DNA of 64,000 bases, from assembly GCF_012843265.1 (NCBI RefSeq), contig NZ_JABAIT010000014.1:57222-121221 (forward strand), written 5' to 3'. The stretch's first letter is position 1. Every line of letters starts with the position of its first letter. A model generated the notes under the pieces. That model was given only the letters and a program-made list of their open reading frames with translations. It searched no databases and was not told the origin of the DNA. Positions 8,057 through 16,864 of the stretch are shown here, in pieces. A program made the translations under genes and the position numbers. The DNA comes from Bacillus sp. DNRA2 (GTDB taxonomy: Bacteria; Bacillota; Bacilli; Bacillales; Cytobacillaceae).

Positions 8057-8596
8057 TCAATAAGAAAGTCCAAATTTAGTTTCTAAAATTCCTGCAATAA
8101 ACAGCAATATAACAATTAATAAGGGTGGCATAATAATTTCTAATTTAACAATTTTGGGGGACACATTTCTTTTTTTAATAGCGGTAATTAAAAAACTCCA
8201 AAGCATAAATGGGTAAAGACATGCTATTAGGACCGCAGGTATTTCAAAAATACCATGTGGAAGAAATGCTGTAAAAATTGCCTGAGTCATGTTATTTTGA
8301 ATAATCATTTCAATGACAATGCCTATCATTACTCCATTTGTGATTAAAATTATTAAGCTGCCAATTCCATAGGTTAAAAATCCTACTAAGACCAGAATAA
8401 GACATTGTTTCATATTATGGGAAAAGTAATAAAACCAATTGTTATCTGGTGGATTAGGTGGTAACGGCACCTTATGGCTTTGAAAAACTCCCCCCCACAA
8501 ACAAGAAAAAAAGAAAACTAACAATATAAGAATTAGTTTTCGAGAATATTTAGACCACATCAATTCATTACGCATTTCAGTTTTAATTTTTTTCAT
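8057..8596 (-). CDS. SpoIIM/DUF95 membrane protein of the circular-bacteriocin locus
   Basis: Protein of 179 residues with about five membrane helices. It carries family landmarks of SpoIIM/DUF95: FSHNMKQCLILVLVGFLTYGIG, the TNGVMIGIVIE stretch and PHGIFEIPAVLIA. DUF95 proteins are a constant companion of circular bacteriocins (As-48C, CclC and similar) and are thought to act in maturation or export with the ABC ATPase. It sits between the large membrane protein and the ATPase, 7 and 11 bases from them, so translation is probably coupled. This is not the sporulation SpoIIM, which has other neighbours. Confidence 0.85.
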   Translation of the reverse strand: MKKIKTEMRNELMWSKYSRKLILILLVFFFSCLWGGVFQSHKVPLPPNPPDNNWFYYFSHNMKQCLILVLVGFLTYGIGSLIILITNGVMIGIVIEMIIQNNMTQAIFTAFLPHGIFEIPAVLIACLYPFMLWSFLITAIKKRNVSPKIVKLEIIMPPLLIVILLFIAGILETKFGLSY

Positions 8597-8603
8597 GCTT
8601 TAT

Positions 8604-10301
8604 TTACCATCTTTTTTTATATTTTTTATTTACGAAAAAATACCAGCTAAATACTCCTAAAGCAATCAGAAATAGAAAGGAGTCATATAATAGGGATAAC
8701 CCCAAACTGTCTTTAATAAAAACTGCAATAAAAAACAAAAGAAATAGAACTCCACTAATTGCTCTGTTTGGAATAGTAAAAAAATATTGTAATGTTTTTG
8801 ATTCATAAGTATCCATACGAATCATATATATATTGGCGTAATCAAAACGACTGCATAACTGCAACCAATATGTACTGACGAGAACATTTACAAAAAACAA
8901 TACCCAAACACCAACAATACCAATAATAAATTCAATAATAGATCCCTTTATTATCAATGCTCCCAGTATAAACATAATGGTAGTTACAATTTGTACAGGT
9001 GATAACAAAATATAGATTAACTTTCTTTTACTACTCATATATTGATTAATATTCAAATGCGGAGACAATTTAGTTAATTCTATTTGTCTCAACTCACTTG
9101 AAGGATGAAGAATTGGATAATTCATTAGCCATATCCCGATAGTCTGTGATACTACGAGCCAAGATACAAACCAAAATGCAATGATAAAACTAGAGTAGGA
9201 ATTTACACTTCCAATAAGAAAAATTGAAAATCCTATTATTGGAGATATTGCCGGTGGCATAAACAAAAACATTTTTTGTGGTATATTGCACGTGTTAATA
9301 GTCCTTTCCATCACGACTAAATCTCTATGTATCCATGGATTATTAGGATAAATCCGTCTACTTAACCACTGATAAAACTTAAAGAATGGGTTTTGAGAAG
9401 TTAATAAAATCATTGGGTTCTTTTTAGAAATAAAGTTTATTCTAGTTGACTGAAAAATAAAATAATAAACATTTAAACCTATATATATCAGGAAAAATAT
9501 ACCGATTATGTAATAGGACCATTCAGAATGTGACCACTTAATCCAAATATTTTTGACAAATTCAAATCTGATAACAAAAATATGCTTAACTGTATTTGAA
9601 AAATACTGTAAAGATTTTACTAAGCCTTGTTGATAAATATTGTTTGTAATAGGCTTTTCTATTAATGGAAGGAGCAATAATTTACTTAATATCCATATTA
9701 AGCATGAGGAAAGTAATAATTTTATGAAATAAATTACTTCACTATGTATTGTATTTTCAACTTTCATTCCCCAGGTATTTAATACTAGATTTTTCAATTT
9801 TGAAATATAAATAAATGAGACTAACAATATCCAAACTAATGTCAACAAAATTCCAGCCATAAAATTAGGTGATATTTGAAAAATTACAAATATAGCTATT
9901 ATTTCAAGGGATAATTCATGTAACCAAAACATCAGCAACTCAGAAATCAAAGCGAAATTCAGTAGTTGATTTCGGTTATAGTGCGATTGCCAAAGCAAGT
10001 CGTTTAATGGATTGTTGCTTACTCTAGAAAAATGTTGTCGCGCTGTTGTACTTGGAAGCAAAAAATTAAATAGTAATACCCCAAAAACAATAAAATTTCT
10101 TACAGTAATATTTGTAATGCTTTCAAAAAAAAATGCAAATAATAAAAGTAGCATATTCTGAGATAGTAAAGAAAATATCCAACTTAATGAAGCAGGAAGT
10201 TTTATTCCTAGTTTATTTTTCAATTGCTCTGTTATCCCAGCAAAGTCTTGACGCATTTGGTCGAGAACGATGGTTTTTAATATAAAGCTATAAGAATTCA
10301 T
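8604..10301 (-). CDS. Large multi-spanning membrane protein, As-48B-like maturation factor
   Basis: Protein of 565 residues with roughly twelve hydrophobic segments and a middle soluble stretch (about residues 290-340, PFFKFYQWLSRRIYPNNPW). Similarity could be judged only by length, topology and place: in AS-48, circularin and related loci the gene directly after the precursor encodes a ~550-570 residue membrane protein needed for leader removal, head-to-tail closure or export. It follows the precursor after about 100 bases and precedes the DUF95 gene by 7. No protease motif is obvious. Confidence 0.7.
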   Translation of the reverse strand: MNSYSFILKTIVLDQMRQDFAGITEQLKNKLGIKLPASLSWIFSLLSQNMLLLLFAFFFESITNITVRNFIVFGVLLFNFLLPSTTARQHFSRVSNNPLNDLLWQSHYNRNQLLNFALISELLMFWLHELSLEIIAIFVIFQISPNFMAGILLTLVWILLVSFIYISKLKNLVLNTWGMKVENTIHSEVIYFIKLLLSSCLIWILSKLLLLPLIEKPITNNIYQQGLVKSLQYFSNTVKHIFVIRFEFVKNIWIKWSHSEWSYYIIGIFFLIYIGLNVYYFIFQSTRINFISKKNPMILLTSQNPFFKFYQWLSRRIYPNNPWIHRDLVVMERTINTCNIPQKMFLFMPPAISPIIGFSIFLIGSVNSYSSFIIAFWFVSWLVVSQTIGIWLMNYPILHPSSELRQIELTKLSPHLNINQYMSSKRKLIYILLSPVQIVTTIMFILGALIIKGSIIEFIIGIVGVWVLFFVNVLVSTYWLQLCSRFDYANIYMIRMDTYESKTLQYFFTIPNRAISGVLFLLFFIAVFIKDSLGLSLLYDSFLFLIALGVFSWYFFVNKKYKKRW

Positions 10302-10406
10302 AATGGTTATGGCCTCCGTTGAACACTATAAAAACCGTAAATTTAAATACATAGGTAATAGAAGAGGGAAAATCTCTTCTATTACCTATTAAGCTAGCAA
10401 AAATAC

Positions 10407-10628
10407 CTACCAGACTATCGCTTGAGCTTTTAAATTGTTTGCAATTTTCTTTTTAATGTAAATAATAGCGAAATCAATTGCAGCAGCAGTCGGAGCAAGT
10501 CCGCCCGCTGAGAGTATTGCCATAATTGTAGATACCGCAATCGCTGCGTACCCTACAGCATCAACAACATTAACAATTTGTGTTGCAAGCGGCTTACCAA
10601 CACCAAAAAATCCCATAGCTTCTAACAT
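10407..10628 (-). CDS. Circular bacteriocin precursor, enterocin AS-48 type
   Basis: A 73-residue peptide that lines up along its length with AS-48: FGVGKPLATQIVNVVDAVGY against FGIPAAVAGTVLNVVEAGGW, then a hydrophobic SAGGL turn, a basic IKKKIANNLKAQ helix and the ending AIVW (AS-48 ends AVIAW). Circular bacteriocins are closed by a peptide bond between the first mature residue and the last, here Trp73. If Met5 corresponds to Met1 of AS-48, the leader is only MLEA and the ring has 69 residues; this site is inferred. AAGGAGG lies before the ATG, and a good sigma-A promoter lies upstream. Confidence 0.88.
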   Translation of the reverse strand: MLEAMGFFGVGKPLATQIVNVVDAVGYAAIAVSTIMAILSAGGLAPTAAAIDFAIIYIKKKIANNLKAQAIVW

Positions 10629-10696
10629 TCCAAAATCCTCCTTGAATCCAATTTTTGTCTAATATTTAGACTATTTGTCTTTTTTTGACAATTCTC

Positions 10697-10725
10697 ATTG
10701 TACTATACAAAAAATGGTAATTCAA
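10697..10725 (-). promoter_or_regulatory. Sigma-A promoter of the circular-bacteriocin operon
   Basis: On the minus strand TTGAAT (10720-10725), a 17-base spacer and TACAAT (10697-10702) lie about 70 bases before the precursor start. Between promoter and gene is a small inverted repeat (GTCAAAAAAAGAC) followed by TAGTCTAAATATTAGACAAA, also a dyad, which could bind a regulator. Confidence 0.7.
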
Positions 10726-10925
10726 TTAGAATTTGTAAAAAATGTAAATAATGTTATTTTGTGGTGACTTAATCGTGTTTCTATCATAATATTCATTAAT
10801 TATTAATTATCAAAACTATCATCTCCATTCACTATTTTCCGATATGATATTTATCCATCTTTTTAGAGGACCATTAATCTTTATTGTTTCTCTGAAGATG
10901 GTCATTCCACATGAGCTAGAAAATT

Positions 10926-10981
10926 CAAAAAAAAGAAAACCCTGTTGACGTTTTATTTGTCGTTTGGGTTTTCTTTTTTTT
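10926..10981. terminator. Bidirectional A/T-flanked terminator
   Basis: AAAAAAGAAAACCC pairs with GGGTTTTCTTTTTT around a GTTGACG..CGT core, giving a T-run on both strands. It lies downstream of the alcohol dehydrogenase gene on the minus strand and can serve it. The rest of 10730-11132 holds no recognisable gene. Confidence 0.75.
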
Positions 10982-11132
10982 GAATAAAATAGTCTCTCAA
11001 TATTTAAGGGGACTATCCAACTACATAAAGCGGTTGCTGCTTATTTGATAAATCTAATAAATTACTGAAGGTTTCCCAAGAGTTAAATCTTCAGGACAGG
11101 CCACGAGAAAAATCTATATTTCTGTGCGCAAT

Positions 11133-12176
11133 TTACATCGTGCTTGTATCAATGACAAATCGATACTTCACATCTGAAGCTAATACGCGTTCGTAGGCTT
11201 CGTCAATTTGGTCGGCCGAAATGACTTCAATCTTAGGAGTAATGTTATGCTCTGCACAAAAGTCTAACATTTCCTGAGTTTCACGAATGCCGCCAATCAT
11301 TGAACCGGCAAAGGAACGGCGGTGACCGATAAGATTAAACACATTGAGTGACAATGGTTCAGCCGGCGCACCAACGTTTACTAGAGCACCATCAAGCGCT
11401 AGCAGTGATAAATAGGAATTAAGATTAATTTTTGCACTAACAGTATTAATCATTAAATCAAAGGTTCCAGCAAGTTGCGCGAACGTTTCTGGGTTACTTG
11501 TTGCATAGTAATGATCTGCGCCAAGCTTGAGGCCATCTTTCTGTTTCTTCAATGATTGTGATAGGACGGTAACCTCGGCACCCATCGCATGGGCAATTTG
11601 ACAAGCCATATGGCCAAGACCGCCCATCCCAATCACCGCAACCTTTTTCCCTGGACCAGCGCCCCAATGGTTTAATGGAGAATAAGTCGTAATCCCTGCG
11701 CAAAGTAGTGGTGCAGCAGCAGCAAGCTCGATTGATTCAGGAATTCTGAGCACGAAATTTTCCTGTACGACGATATGGGTTGAATAACCACCTTGCGTAG
11801 GCTCGCCGTATTTGTCAACACCAGCGTAGGTTTGGATATTTCCTTTGAGGCAGTATTGTTCCTCACCTTTACGGCAGTTCTCGCACTCGCCGCAAGAGTC
11901 AACCATACACCCAACTCCGACTCGGTCACCAAGCTTGTATTTTGTCACGTGAGGACCAACAGACGTCACAATCCCCGCAATCTCATGCCCAGGTACGAGC
12001 GGATAATTCACCGGACCCCATTCTCCGTGTGCAGTATGTATGTCTGAATGACAGATCCCTGCATATTTAATTTCAATTAGAACATCCTGCGAATCAAGTT
12101 CCCGACGTTTAATTTCAGCTGCACGAAACGGTTTGTCCGGACCATCAACAGCTCTAGCTTTAGCAGTAATCATCAA
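11133..12176 (-). CDS. adhA: Zinc-dependent alcohol dehydrogenase (AdhA/YahK class)
   Basis: Medium-chain dehydrogenase, 347 residues, oxidising alcohols or reducing aldehydes with NAD(P)H. Catalytic zinc ligands are in [11 protein letters not shown] and GHEIAG; the structural zinc uses [14 protein letters not shown]; the coenzyme loop is [13 protein letters not shown]. Length and motifs match the cinnamyl-alcohol/YahK group, including B. subtilis AdhA. It is divergent from a MerR gene, as adhA is from adhR in B. subtilis, where the pair answers formaldehyde and methylglyoxal stress. The ATG follows a clear AGGAGG-type site. Confidence 0.9.
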   Translation of the reverse strand: MMITAKARAVDGPDKPFRAAEIKRRELDSQDVLIEIKYAGICHSDIHTAHGEWGPVNYPLVPGHEIAGIVTSVGPHVTKYKLGDRVGVGCMVDSCGECENCRKGEEQYCLKGNIQTYAGVDKYGEPTQGGYSTHIVVQENFVLRIPESIELAAAAPLLCAGITTYSPLNHWGAGPGKKVAVIGMGGLGHMACQIAHAMGAEVTVLSQSLKKQKDGLKLGADHYYATSNPETFAQLAGTFDLMINTVSAKINLNSYLSLLALDGALVNVGAPAEPLSLNVFNLIGHRRSFAGSMIGGIRETQEMLDFCAEHNITPKIEVISADQIDEAYERVLASDVKYRFVIDTSTM

Positions 12177-12277
12177 TAAAATCCTCCTATCGATACTTTA
12201 TTCAAGAGAGAGTGTATGTCTCAGGAAAATGAATCCATCATGCTTCACTTCTCCCTTCTCTTTCTCTTGCAAAAATA

Positions 12278-12308
12278 ATTCTATCCCCTAGAGTTAACTC
12301 GAGGTCAA
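12278..12308 (-). promoter_or_regulatory. MerR-type promoter of the alcohol dehydrogenase (19-bp spacer)
   Basis: On the minus strand -35 TTGACC (12303-12308) and -10 TAGAAT (12278-12283) are separated by 19 bases, too far apart for free RNA polymerase but right for MerR activators that twist the DNA. The spacer carries the dyad CTCGAGTTAACTCTAG. This strongly implies activation by the divergent MerR protein. Confidence 0.85.
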
Positions 12309-12394
12309 GTCATTTATTTATTCTTTAGAACCTCATTCTAAAAAAACTCAATCTATTAAACCCGCTAGATTTTCGCATCCATTGTTAAATACCT

Positions 12395-12454
12395 TTGACA
12401 TAGATTAATGACAATGATAGAATCCCCTCATTAAGATAGAGTTAACTCGAGGTC
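12395..12454 (+). promoter_or_regulatory. Promoter and downstream operator of the merR gene
   Basis: TTGACA (12395-12400), a normal 17-base spacer and TAGAAT (12418-12423) form a sigma-A promoter for the MerR gene. The operator AGAGTTAACTCGAGGTC, the same as in the alcohol dehydrogenase promoter, is repeated at 12437-12453, just after the expected transcription start. Here a bound MerR would block rather than activate, giving negative autoregulation. Confidence 0.7.
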
Positions 12455-12484
12455 TATTTTTATAAAAAGAAAGGAAGATTCCTG

Positions 12485-12895
12485 TTGAAGACCTATTCAA
12501 TCAGCGAAGTCGCAAAAGAGTTGAATCTGACCGTATATACCTTGCGCTACTATGACAAAGAGGGACTTATCCCATTTGTCGAACGGACAGAAACTGGTAT
12601 CCGCTTGTTTAAAGAATCCGATATCGAAGCATTAAGGATTATTGAATGTTTAAAGGCTACTGGGATGCCAATTAAAGAAATCAAACATTTCATCGATTGG
12701 TGTTCTGAAGGGGATGCCACGCTGCAGCAAAGATATGACATGTTTTTGGAAAGAAAAGCGAGTGTAGAAGCACAGATGGCAGAACTCAAAAAAACAATGG
12801 AACGCATCGAGTACAAATGTTGGTATTACAAGACTGCTTTGGATGCTGGGACGGAGAATGTTCATAAACACGATAAAATAGAGGTTAGGAATTGA
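12485..12895 (+). CDS. adhR: MerR-family regulator, AdhR/NmlR-like
   Basis: Transcription regulator of 136 residues. The N-terminal winged helix is typical of MerR (SISEVAKELNLTVYTLRYYDKEGLIPF), followed by the linker helix and a long dimerisation coil (residues ~80-115). A cysteine in IIECLKATG sits where B. subtilis AdhR has its reactive cysteine (Cys52), so sensing of aldehydes or other electrophiles by thiol modification is likely. A second cysteine is in IDWCSEGD. Start TTG follows AAAGGAAG. The neighbouring operator pair and divergent dehydrogenase support the assignment. Confidence 0.82.
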   Translation: MKTYSISEVAKELNLTVYTLRYYDKEGLIPFVERTETGIRLFKESDIEALRIIECLKATGMPIKEIKHFIDWCSEGDATLQQRYDMFLERKASVEAQMAELKKTMERIEYKCWYYKTALDAGTENVHKHDKIEVRN

Positions 12896-12960
12896 TAGGA
12901 GACAAAGTGTATTGGTAAATAGCAGTATAATGTGAGGTCGGTTTCGCTCCATTCAACAAA

Positions 12961-12994
12961 AAACCGTACGAGCAATAAACACTCAGTACGGTTT
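12961..12994 (+). terminator. Probable terminator of the merR gene
   Basis: AAACCGTAC and GTACGGTTT form a perfect 9-bp stem with a 16-base loop, about 65 bases after the merR stop. The T-run is short. Confidence 0.45.
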
Positions 12995-13095
12995 AATAAG
13001 TAATAGTATCATAACTTTGACGGGACTACGTGGGAGCCCCACATATCAGTTATCTTGCCATTTCTCTACTTTATCTAACTAATTATTTTTGTTGT

Positions 13096-13638
13096 CTATT
13101 CAATAATTTCCGTATGGAAGCAAAGTTTCATATGGTTTACCATTGTTTCGCCGAGGTCAGTAAATGTTGCCACACCTTGTTTATGAATGGCTGTTTTGAA
13201 TCCTTCTGCGTCTGCTCCTGCAACAGTTAAAAAGTCGCAAATATCGGTACATACACCAACAGTATGAACCATACCTACTCCTAAACCTCTTAAAGTTTCA
13301 GCCAAATCCGTTTGAAAGAATGCATTATAATTCGTTTTGGGCGTATAAATTACATTCTCATGATCTTTATTATTTTGAAACCAACCATGTAATTCTCCGT
13401 ACAATTGCTGGCCTTTTGTACCTACAATATTGTGCTTTGGCCATAATTCAAAGTGTGGGTCATTAGGTTGGTGTGCATCCATTGTTACTACAACGACATT
13501 TCCTTTTGTTAAAAAACTAGTGGCCAATTCGATAATATAAGGCACTATGTCTTGTGCGGGCTTACCAGCCGTTAACGTACCATGATCCGCTATAAAATCA
13601 TTACTCATATCAACAATTAATAAAGCTTCCTTTGCCAT
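13096..13638 (-). CDS. pncA: Isochorismatase-fold cysteine hydrolase, nicotinamidase-like
   Basis: Protein of 180 residues with the nicotinamidase triad: Asp in LLIVDMSNDF, Lys in YTPKTNYNAF and Cys in GVCTDICD. Length and spacing match B. subtilis PncA (YueJ), which deamidates nicotinamide to nicotinate in NAD salvage. The usual metal-site histidines look only partly kept (TMDAHQPNDPHF fits Asp and His), so a related amidase is possible. The gene is alone, and a palindromic repeat lies about 25 bases before its start, inside the expected promoter region. Confidence 0.75.
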   Translation of the reverse strand: MAKEALLIVDMSNDFIADHGTLTAGKPAQDIVPYIIELATSFLTKGNVVVVTMDAHQPNDPHFELWPKHNIVGTKGQQLYGELHGWFQNNKDHENVIYTPKTNYNAFFQTDLAETLRGLGVGMVHTVGVCTDICDFLTVAGADAEGFKTAIHKQGVATFTDLGETMVNHMKLCFHTEIIE

Positions 13639-13663
13639 CTTAATTCAACCCCCTGCAAAAATT

Positions 13664-13742
13664 CGGTGCCAGGCACCGCCCGATTTTTCTTGTTTCACAG
13701 ATATTTTGTGAAACAAGATTTTTCGGGTGGTACCTGGTACCA
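13664..13742. repeat. Nested palindromic repeat, copy 2 of 5
   Basis: This copy is complete on both sides: an outer GGTGCCAGGCACCGCCCG arm, the inner CTTGTTTCACA/TGTGAAACAAG hairpin, and a second outer GGTGGTACCTGGTACC arm. It separates the nicotinamidase gene from the DUF6241-like gene. Confidence 0.9.
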
Positions 13743-13762
13743 CAAAAGCACCACAAATATTC

Positions 13763-14476
13763 TTAATAGCCATGTTGTTCCTTTAGTAAATCATCTTCTT
13801 CAGCTGGACTCAATATGCCGTACGCTTTTCCAACTGTTCCTTCCCTGAGTTTCCATATTTCGTTATGCTCGGCGACAATATTACTAAAATCGTTGTTGCT
13901 CCATTTATTTATCATGGCGTACAGATCTATATTTTTGTTAAAGTCTGGATTTTCCTGAAGCACCTCTCGAACTGCCAGAAGATTAACCTCACTCATTAGG
14001 ATAAATCCCCATTTTTCTTCCGAGCGGACTTTCTGATGGGTCATCTTGTGAAGGATTTCTAACAATCCCTTTTCCGACGGAGCATCAGCAATTCCAAGAT
14101 CAATTTTAGCCTGATCAATTTTACCCCTTAATTCTTTTATATGTGTCTCTTCTTTTTCCTTTACTATTCTAGCAAATTCTTTTTTTAACAAACTAACTCT
14201 TTCGATAAGTTCTTGTTTTTCCTTGCCTTTAGATAACAATGCCACCGCTTCCTCCGCAGCATCGTTATTCTCTTGAATCGGATTCATTTCCGCGCTTATC
14301 ACCTTCGATTCTGCATCAACGATCGCTTTTTTAATATTTTCATTTTCAATTGTTTTTTGGGCTTCAATCGTTTCTTTGGGCTCTTCCTTTTGAAAGAAAA
14401 GAAAACCAATTGTTCCTCCGCCTGCTAATAATAAAATTGAAAAAATAATGATTAAAAATTTATTTTGTAAATACAA
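13763..14476 (-). CDS. Membrane-anchored coiled-coil protein, DUF6241-like
   Basis: About 237 residues. An N-terminal membrane helix (FLIIIFSILLLAGGGTIGFLF) is followed by a long charged coiled coil (to residue ~145) and a globular C-terminal part with KGLLEILHKMTHQKV and GKAYGILSPAEEDDLL. The C-terminal block resembles DUF6241, a family of unknown role in Bacillus. TTG at 14476 is preferred since GGGGGTAAC precedes it; an upstream ATG adds residues without a ribosome site. The product should sit on the outer face of the membrane. Confidence 0.6.
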   Translation of the reverse strand: MYLQNKFLIIIFSILLLAGGGTIGFLFFQKEEPKETIEAQKTIENENIKKAIVDAESKVISAEMNPIQENNDAAEEAVALLSKGKEKQELIERVSLLKKEFARIVKEKEETHIKELRGKIDQAKIDLGIADAPSEKGLLEILHKMTHQKVRSEEKWGFILMSEVNLLAVREVLQENPDFNKNIDLYAMINKWSNNDFSNIVAEHNEIWKLREGTVGKAYGILSPAEEDDLLKEQHGY

Positions 14477-14735
14477 GTTGTTACCCCCGCTATATATAAG
14501 TTTCATAGACATATATTACCATAAATATTCCAGTAAAGGATTTTTATTGGTTCTATCTGTTAGTAAGGATTTTTTAATCTGCTATTTACTGAAAGGGTTT
14601 ATGATTGTAATTTTTAGGCAAACAGAGAAAAATTCCTATTGTTTCTCCCTAACACAATATTAATTTTAGAAATTTACAAAAATTGTAACTTATGTTAAAT
14701 TCTTTGTAGTCATTTAATCTTGGGAGGAAAATATA

Positions 14736-14915
14736 TTGTATTCAATAAAAAAACTTGGAATTTTATTAACCATTACCGGTGCATCTTTAATTATTTTTAG
14801 AGTATTATATTTTGAACCTCATGAATCTCCCTATTGGTTACTTGCTTCTGGAGTAGTATTATTTATTGCTGGTTCTATTATTACACCTACTTATGAGAAA
14901 AAGAAAAAAGCATAA
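14736..14915 (+). CDS. Small two-helix membrane protein (59 aa)
   Basis: TTG start 6 bases after TGGGAGGAAA. The product has two hydrophobic helices (residues ~5-21 and ~34-50) joined by LYFEPHESPYW and ends in the lysine tail YEKKKKA. It resembles the 58-residue protein at 3808 in size and layout but not in sequence. Function unknown. Confidence 0.6.
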   Translation: MYSIKKLGILLTITGASLIIFRVLYFEPHESPYWLLASGVVLFIAGSIITPTYEKKKKA

Positions 14916-15019
14916 GCTAAAATAAATATAAATTATCCATGAAATTGCACACAAATAAGCGCTCTCCATGTACTTGGAAAGCGCCATTTGTTGAAGCGTG
15001 TGGATAAATATCCGATTTG

Positions 15020-16009
15020 TTACTCTCCTACTTGTCCATCGCCATCTCGATCGTCCATATATTGATAGAGCCATGAATCGCGTGTAATTGGCATTTTAAA
15101 GCCAGCAGCTTTAGCTTCAGCGATTGTAACTCTTCCATCATGATTGGTATCCACCTTACCAACATCTTCATTACTAGTTACCGTTTCGTTTGCAGGTACA
15201 GTGTTTGTTTGCGGTGGCGTACTGCTCGCACCTGTCGTTTTCCCTAAATTTTTGTTCACTTCATCTGGGTTTACATTGTCAAATTCATCCGTAACGGATC
15301 TGCCCTGAATTTTGTATGTGAATTTATAATGGTTTGGAGTTTGCGTCTGAGTATTTGGATATTGAATCACCGCGACGAAATCTGTACAACCGCCTGCATC
15401 TCGAATCACTTTTTCCATATAAGCTTGATCGCCGTGCTGATTGAGAATGCTGTTTTGAGGTGTAATGTTATAGGCGTTTGATACTCCCCCAAGTGCGTCT
15501 GCAATCACATGACCTTGATCTAAGTCTGGGCTCTCTGTACCGGGAACCCTTGCTTCATCAGAATAGTATCTCCCAGACGATAAAACATGTTCAGTTTTAT
15601 GATTTTGGAGTGTTATCTTTTTTGCTTCAACACGAATCAGCTGTCCGTATTCATTTGTAAAAGCCCAATATTCCCTGTCGCCAAATCCGACATCAACTCT
15701 TGAATTCGGCTTTCTATATCCTGACATATCTCCGCCATCCACTTCAATTACTGTATACTTACTGTAGTCAAAGTCACCATTAACACTTGTTGTCGTTGGT
15801 GAACTAGTGGCCGGAACGCTTTCACTAGTCGTTTTTTCGGCTTCATCGTCAGATGTACTTTGCTTGCTTTCAACAGTGGCCTCTTTCTTTTTGCTGACTT
15901 CTTGATTCATTTCCGGATTATTTTGTTGAGAACAACTAGTAAATATAATAAGCACTGAAAGGAGTAATAAAATAACCCCCCATGATTTTTGATACCATTT
16001 TTGTTGCAT
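15020..16009 (-). CDS. Secreted DNA/RNA non-specific endonuclease lipoprotein with EF-hand tail
   Basis: Protein of 329 residues. A lipoprotein signal ends in LIIFTSCSQQ (lipobox TSC), a Thr/Ser-rich linker spans residues ~28-75, and a non-specific nuclease domain follows. DQGHVIADALGG is the DRGH-type catalytic motif, with Asn in YNITPQNSILNQHGD as the metal ligand. The C-terminus carries two calcium loops, DTNHDGRVTIAE and DDRDGDGQVGE, as in EF-hand/excalibur modules. It should degrade extracellular nucleic acid at the cell surface. The ATG is followed by a normal basic signal start. Confidence 0.82.
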   Translation of the reverse strand: MQQKWYQKSWGVILLLLSVLIIFTSCSQQNNPEMNQEVSKKKEATVESKQSTSDDEAEKTTSESVPATSSPTTTSVNGDFDYSKYTVIEVDGGDMSGYRKPNSRVDVGFGDREYWAFTNEYGQLIRVEAKKITLQNHKTEHVLSSGRYYSDEARVPGTESPDLDQGHVIADALGGVSNAYNITPQNSILNQHGDQAYMEKVIRDAGGCTDFVAVIQYPNTQTQTPNHYKFTYKIQGRSVTDEFDNVNPDEVNKNLGKTTGASSTPPQTNTVPANETVTSNEDVGKVDTNHDGRVTIAEAKAAGFKMPITRDSWLYQYMDDRDGDGQVGE

Positions 16010-16147
16010 ATTGCACCTCTATTTAAAAATGGAATAACTATATTTTACTATATTTATCTGAGCAATAGTGTAAATATTAATATTTTTACCTTGATTTCCT
16101 CATAAGTAAAGTCATACCAATTCGTTTTACCCCTGAAAAATAAAAAC

Positions 16148-16171
16148 GGCATTCCTTTTTAAAAGAATGCC
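16148..16171 (-). terminator. Intrinsic terminator after the HsmA gene
   Basis: On the minus strand GGCATTC, a T/A loop and GAATGCC are followed by GTTTTTATTTTT. It is about 80 bases after the HsmA-like stop. Confidence 0.75.
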
Positions 16172-16249
16172 TTGGTTGGTATATGTTTATTAGGGTTAAC
16201 CTTTTGATAAAGATATTATGTTATTCGTTTTGGGTAAAATAAACCCAAA

Positions 16250-16615
16250 CTATGCACTCATCCCCATAATAGCCCCAGTAAAAAATGGAATGATCCAAAT
16301 CATCCAAACCACTAAACTTATTTTATGAAAGCGCAGCTGAGCTTTTTGGTTGTTGGCAACAATCACAATTGACGCCCAAACAACATGAAATAGCATTAAT
16401 AAAATAGCAAGCGTTCCAGTAATCCCATGTAAATTGAATACAAAGCCGCTTTCATTTATACTCATCAACGTCGTTCCGACCGTATCAAAACCAAGCCCGA
16501 GCCAAAAGATTAATAAGTGCCATTTTTTCAAGCTGCCCTGCTGTTTTTCACTCCAAACACCAAGCGTGTATAACAAAAAAGCTAAATTTATCGTAATGAT
16601 CGCATAAAGAAGCAT
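16250..16615 (-). CDS. HsmA family membrane protein (TIGR03987)
   Basis: Protein of 121 residues with four membrane helices. Conserved charged or aromatic points inside or between helices are typical of the family: WSEKQQGSLKKWHLLIFWLGLGFDTVGTTL, LHGITGTLAILLMLFHVVWA and RFHKISLVVWMIWIIPFFTGAI. The histidines in LHG, FHV and FHK recall haem-binding four-helix membrane proteins. Its role is not established. Monocistronic with its own terminator. Confidence 0.82.
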   Translation of the reverse strand: MLLYAIITINLAFLLYTLGVWSEKQQGSLKKWHLLIFWLGLGFDTVGTTLMSINESGFVFNLHGITGTLAILLMLFHVVWASIVIVANNQKAQLRFHKISLVVWMIWIIPFFTGAIMGMSA

Positions 16616-16741
16616 CGTGTATTTTCTCCTCTCACCCTGTATATGCTCTCAATATCTCTGTTCATTATTTTCAGGGATTAATCGTAAATCCAAATTAAAT
16701 TCATCTTAAATTTTTCTTAATTTATTTTTTTATAAAAAATA

Positions 16742-16784
16742 AATAGACTAGCCTCCTTACGTGATTTTAGGAGAGTAGTCTATT
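16742..16784. terminator. Bidirectional terminator
   Basis: AATAGACTA and TAGTCTATT form the outer stem, with CCTCCT/AGGAGA inside, and T-runs lie on both strands. It lies after the 16865-19418 operon on the minus strand. Confidence 0.75.
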
Positions 16785-16864
16785 TTTTCGATTCAATCCA
16801 GCTTCTACAAGCAAATTCCGTTTCAACAATTAATAGAATCAATCTATTAATGTTTTATCCAATT

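Noticed and set aside
8057..8596. Sporulation gene spoIIM
   Set aside because: The family is the same, but it sits in a bacteriocin operon with a circular precursor, ABC ATPase and large membrane protein.
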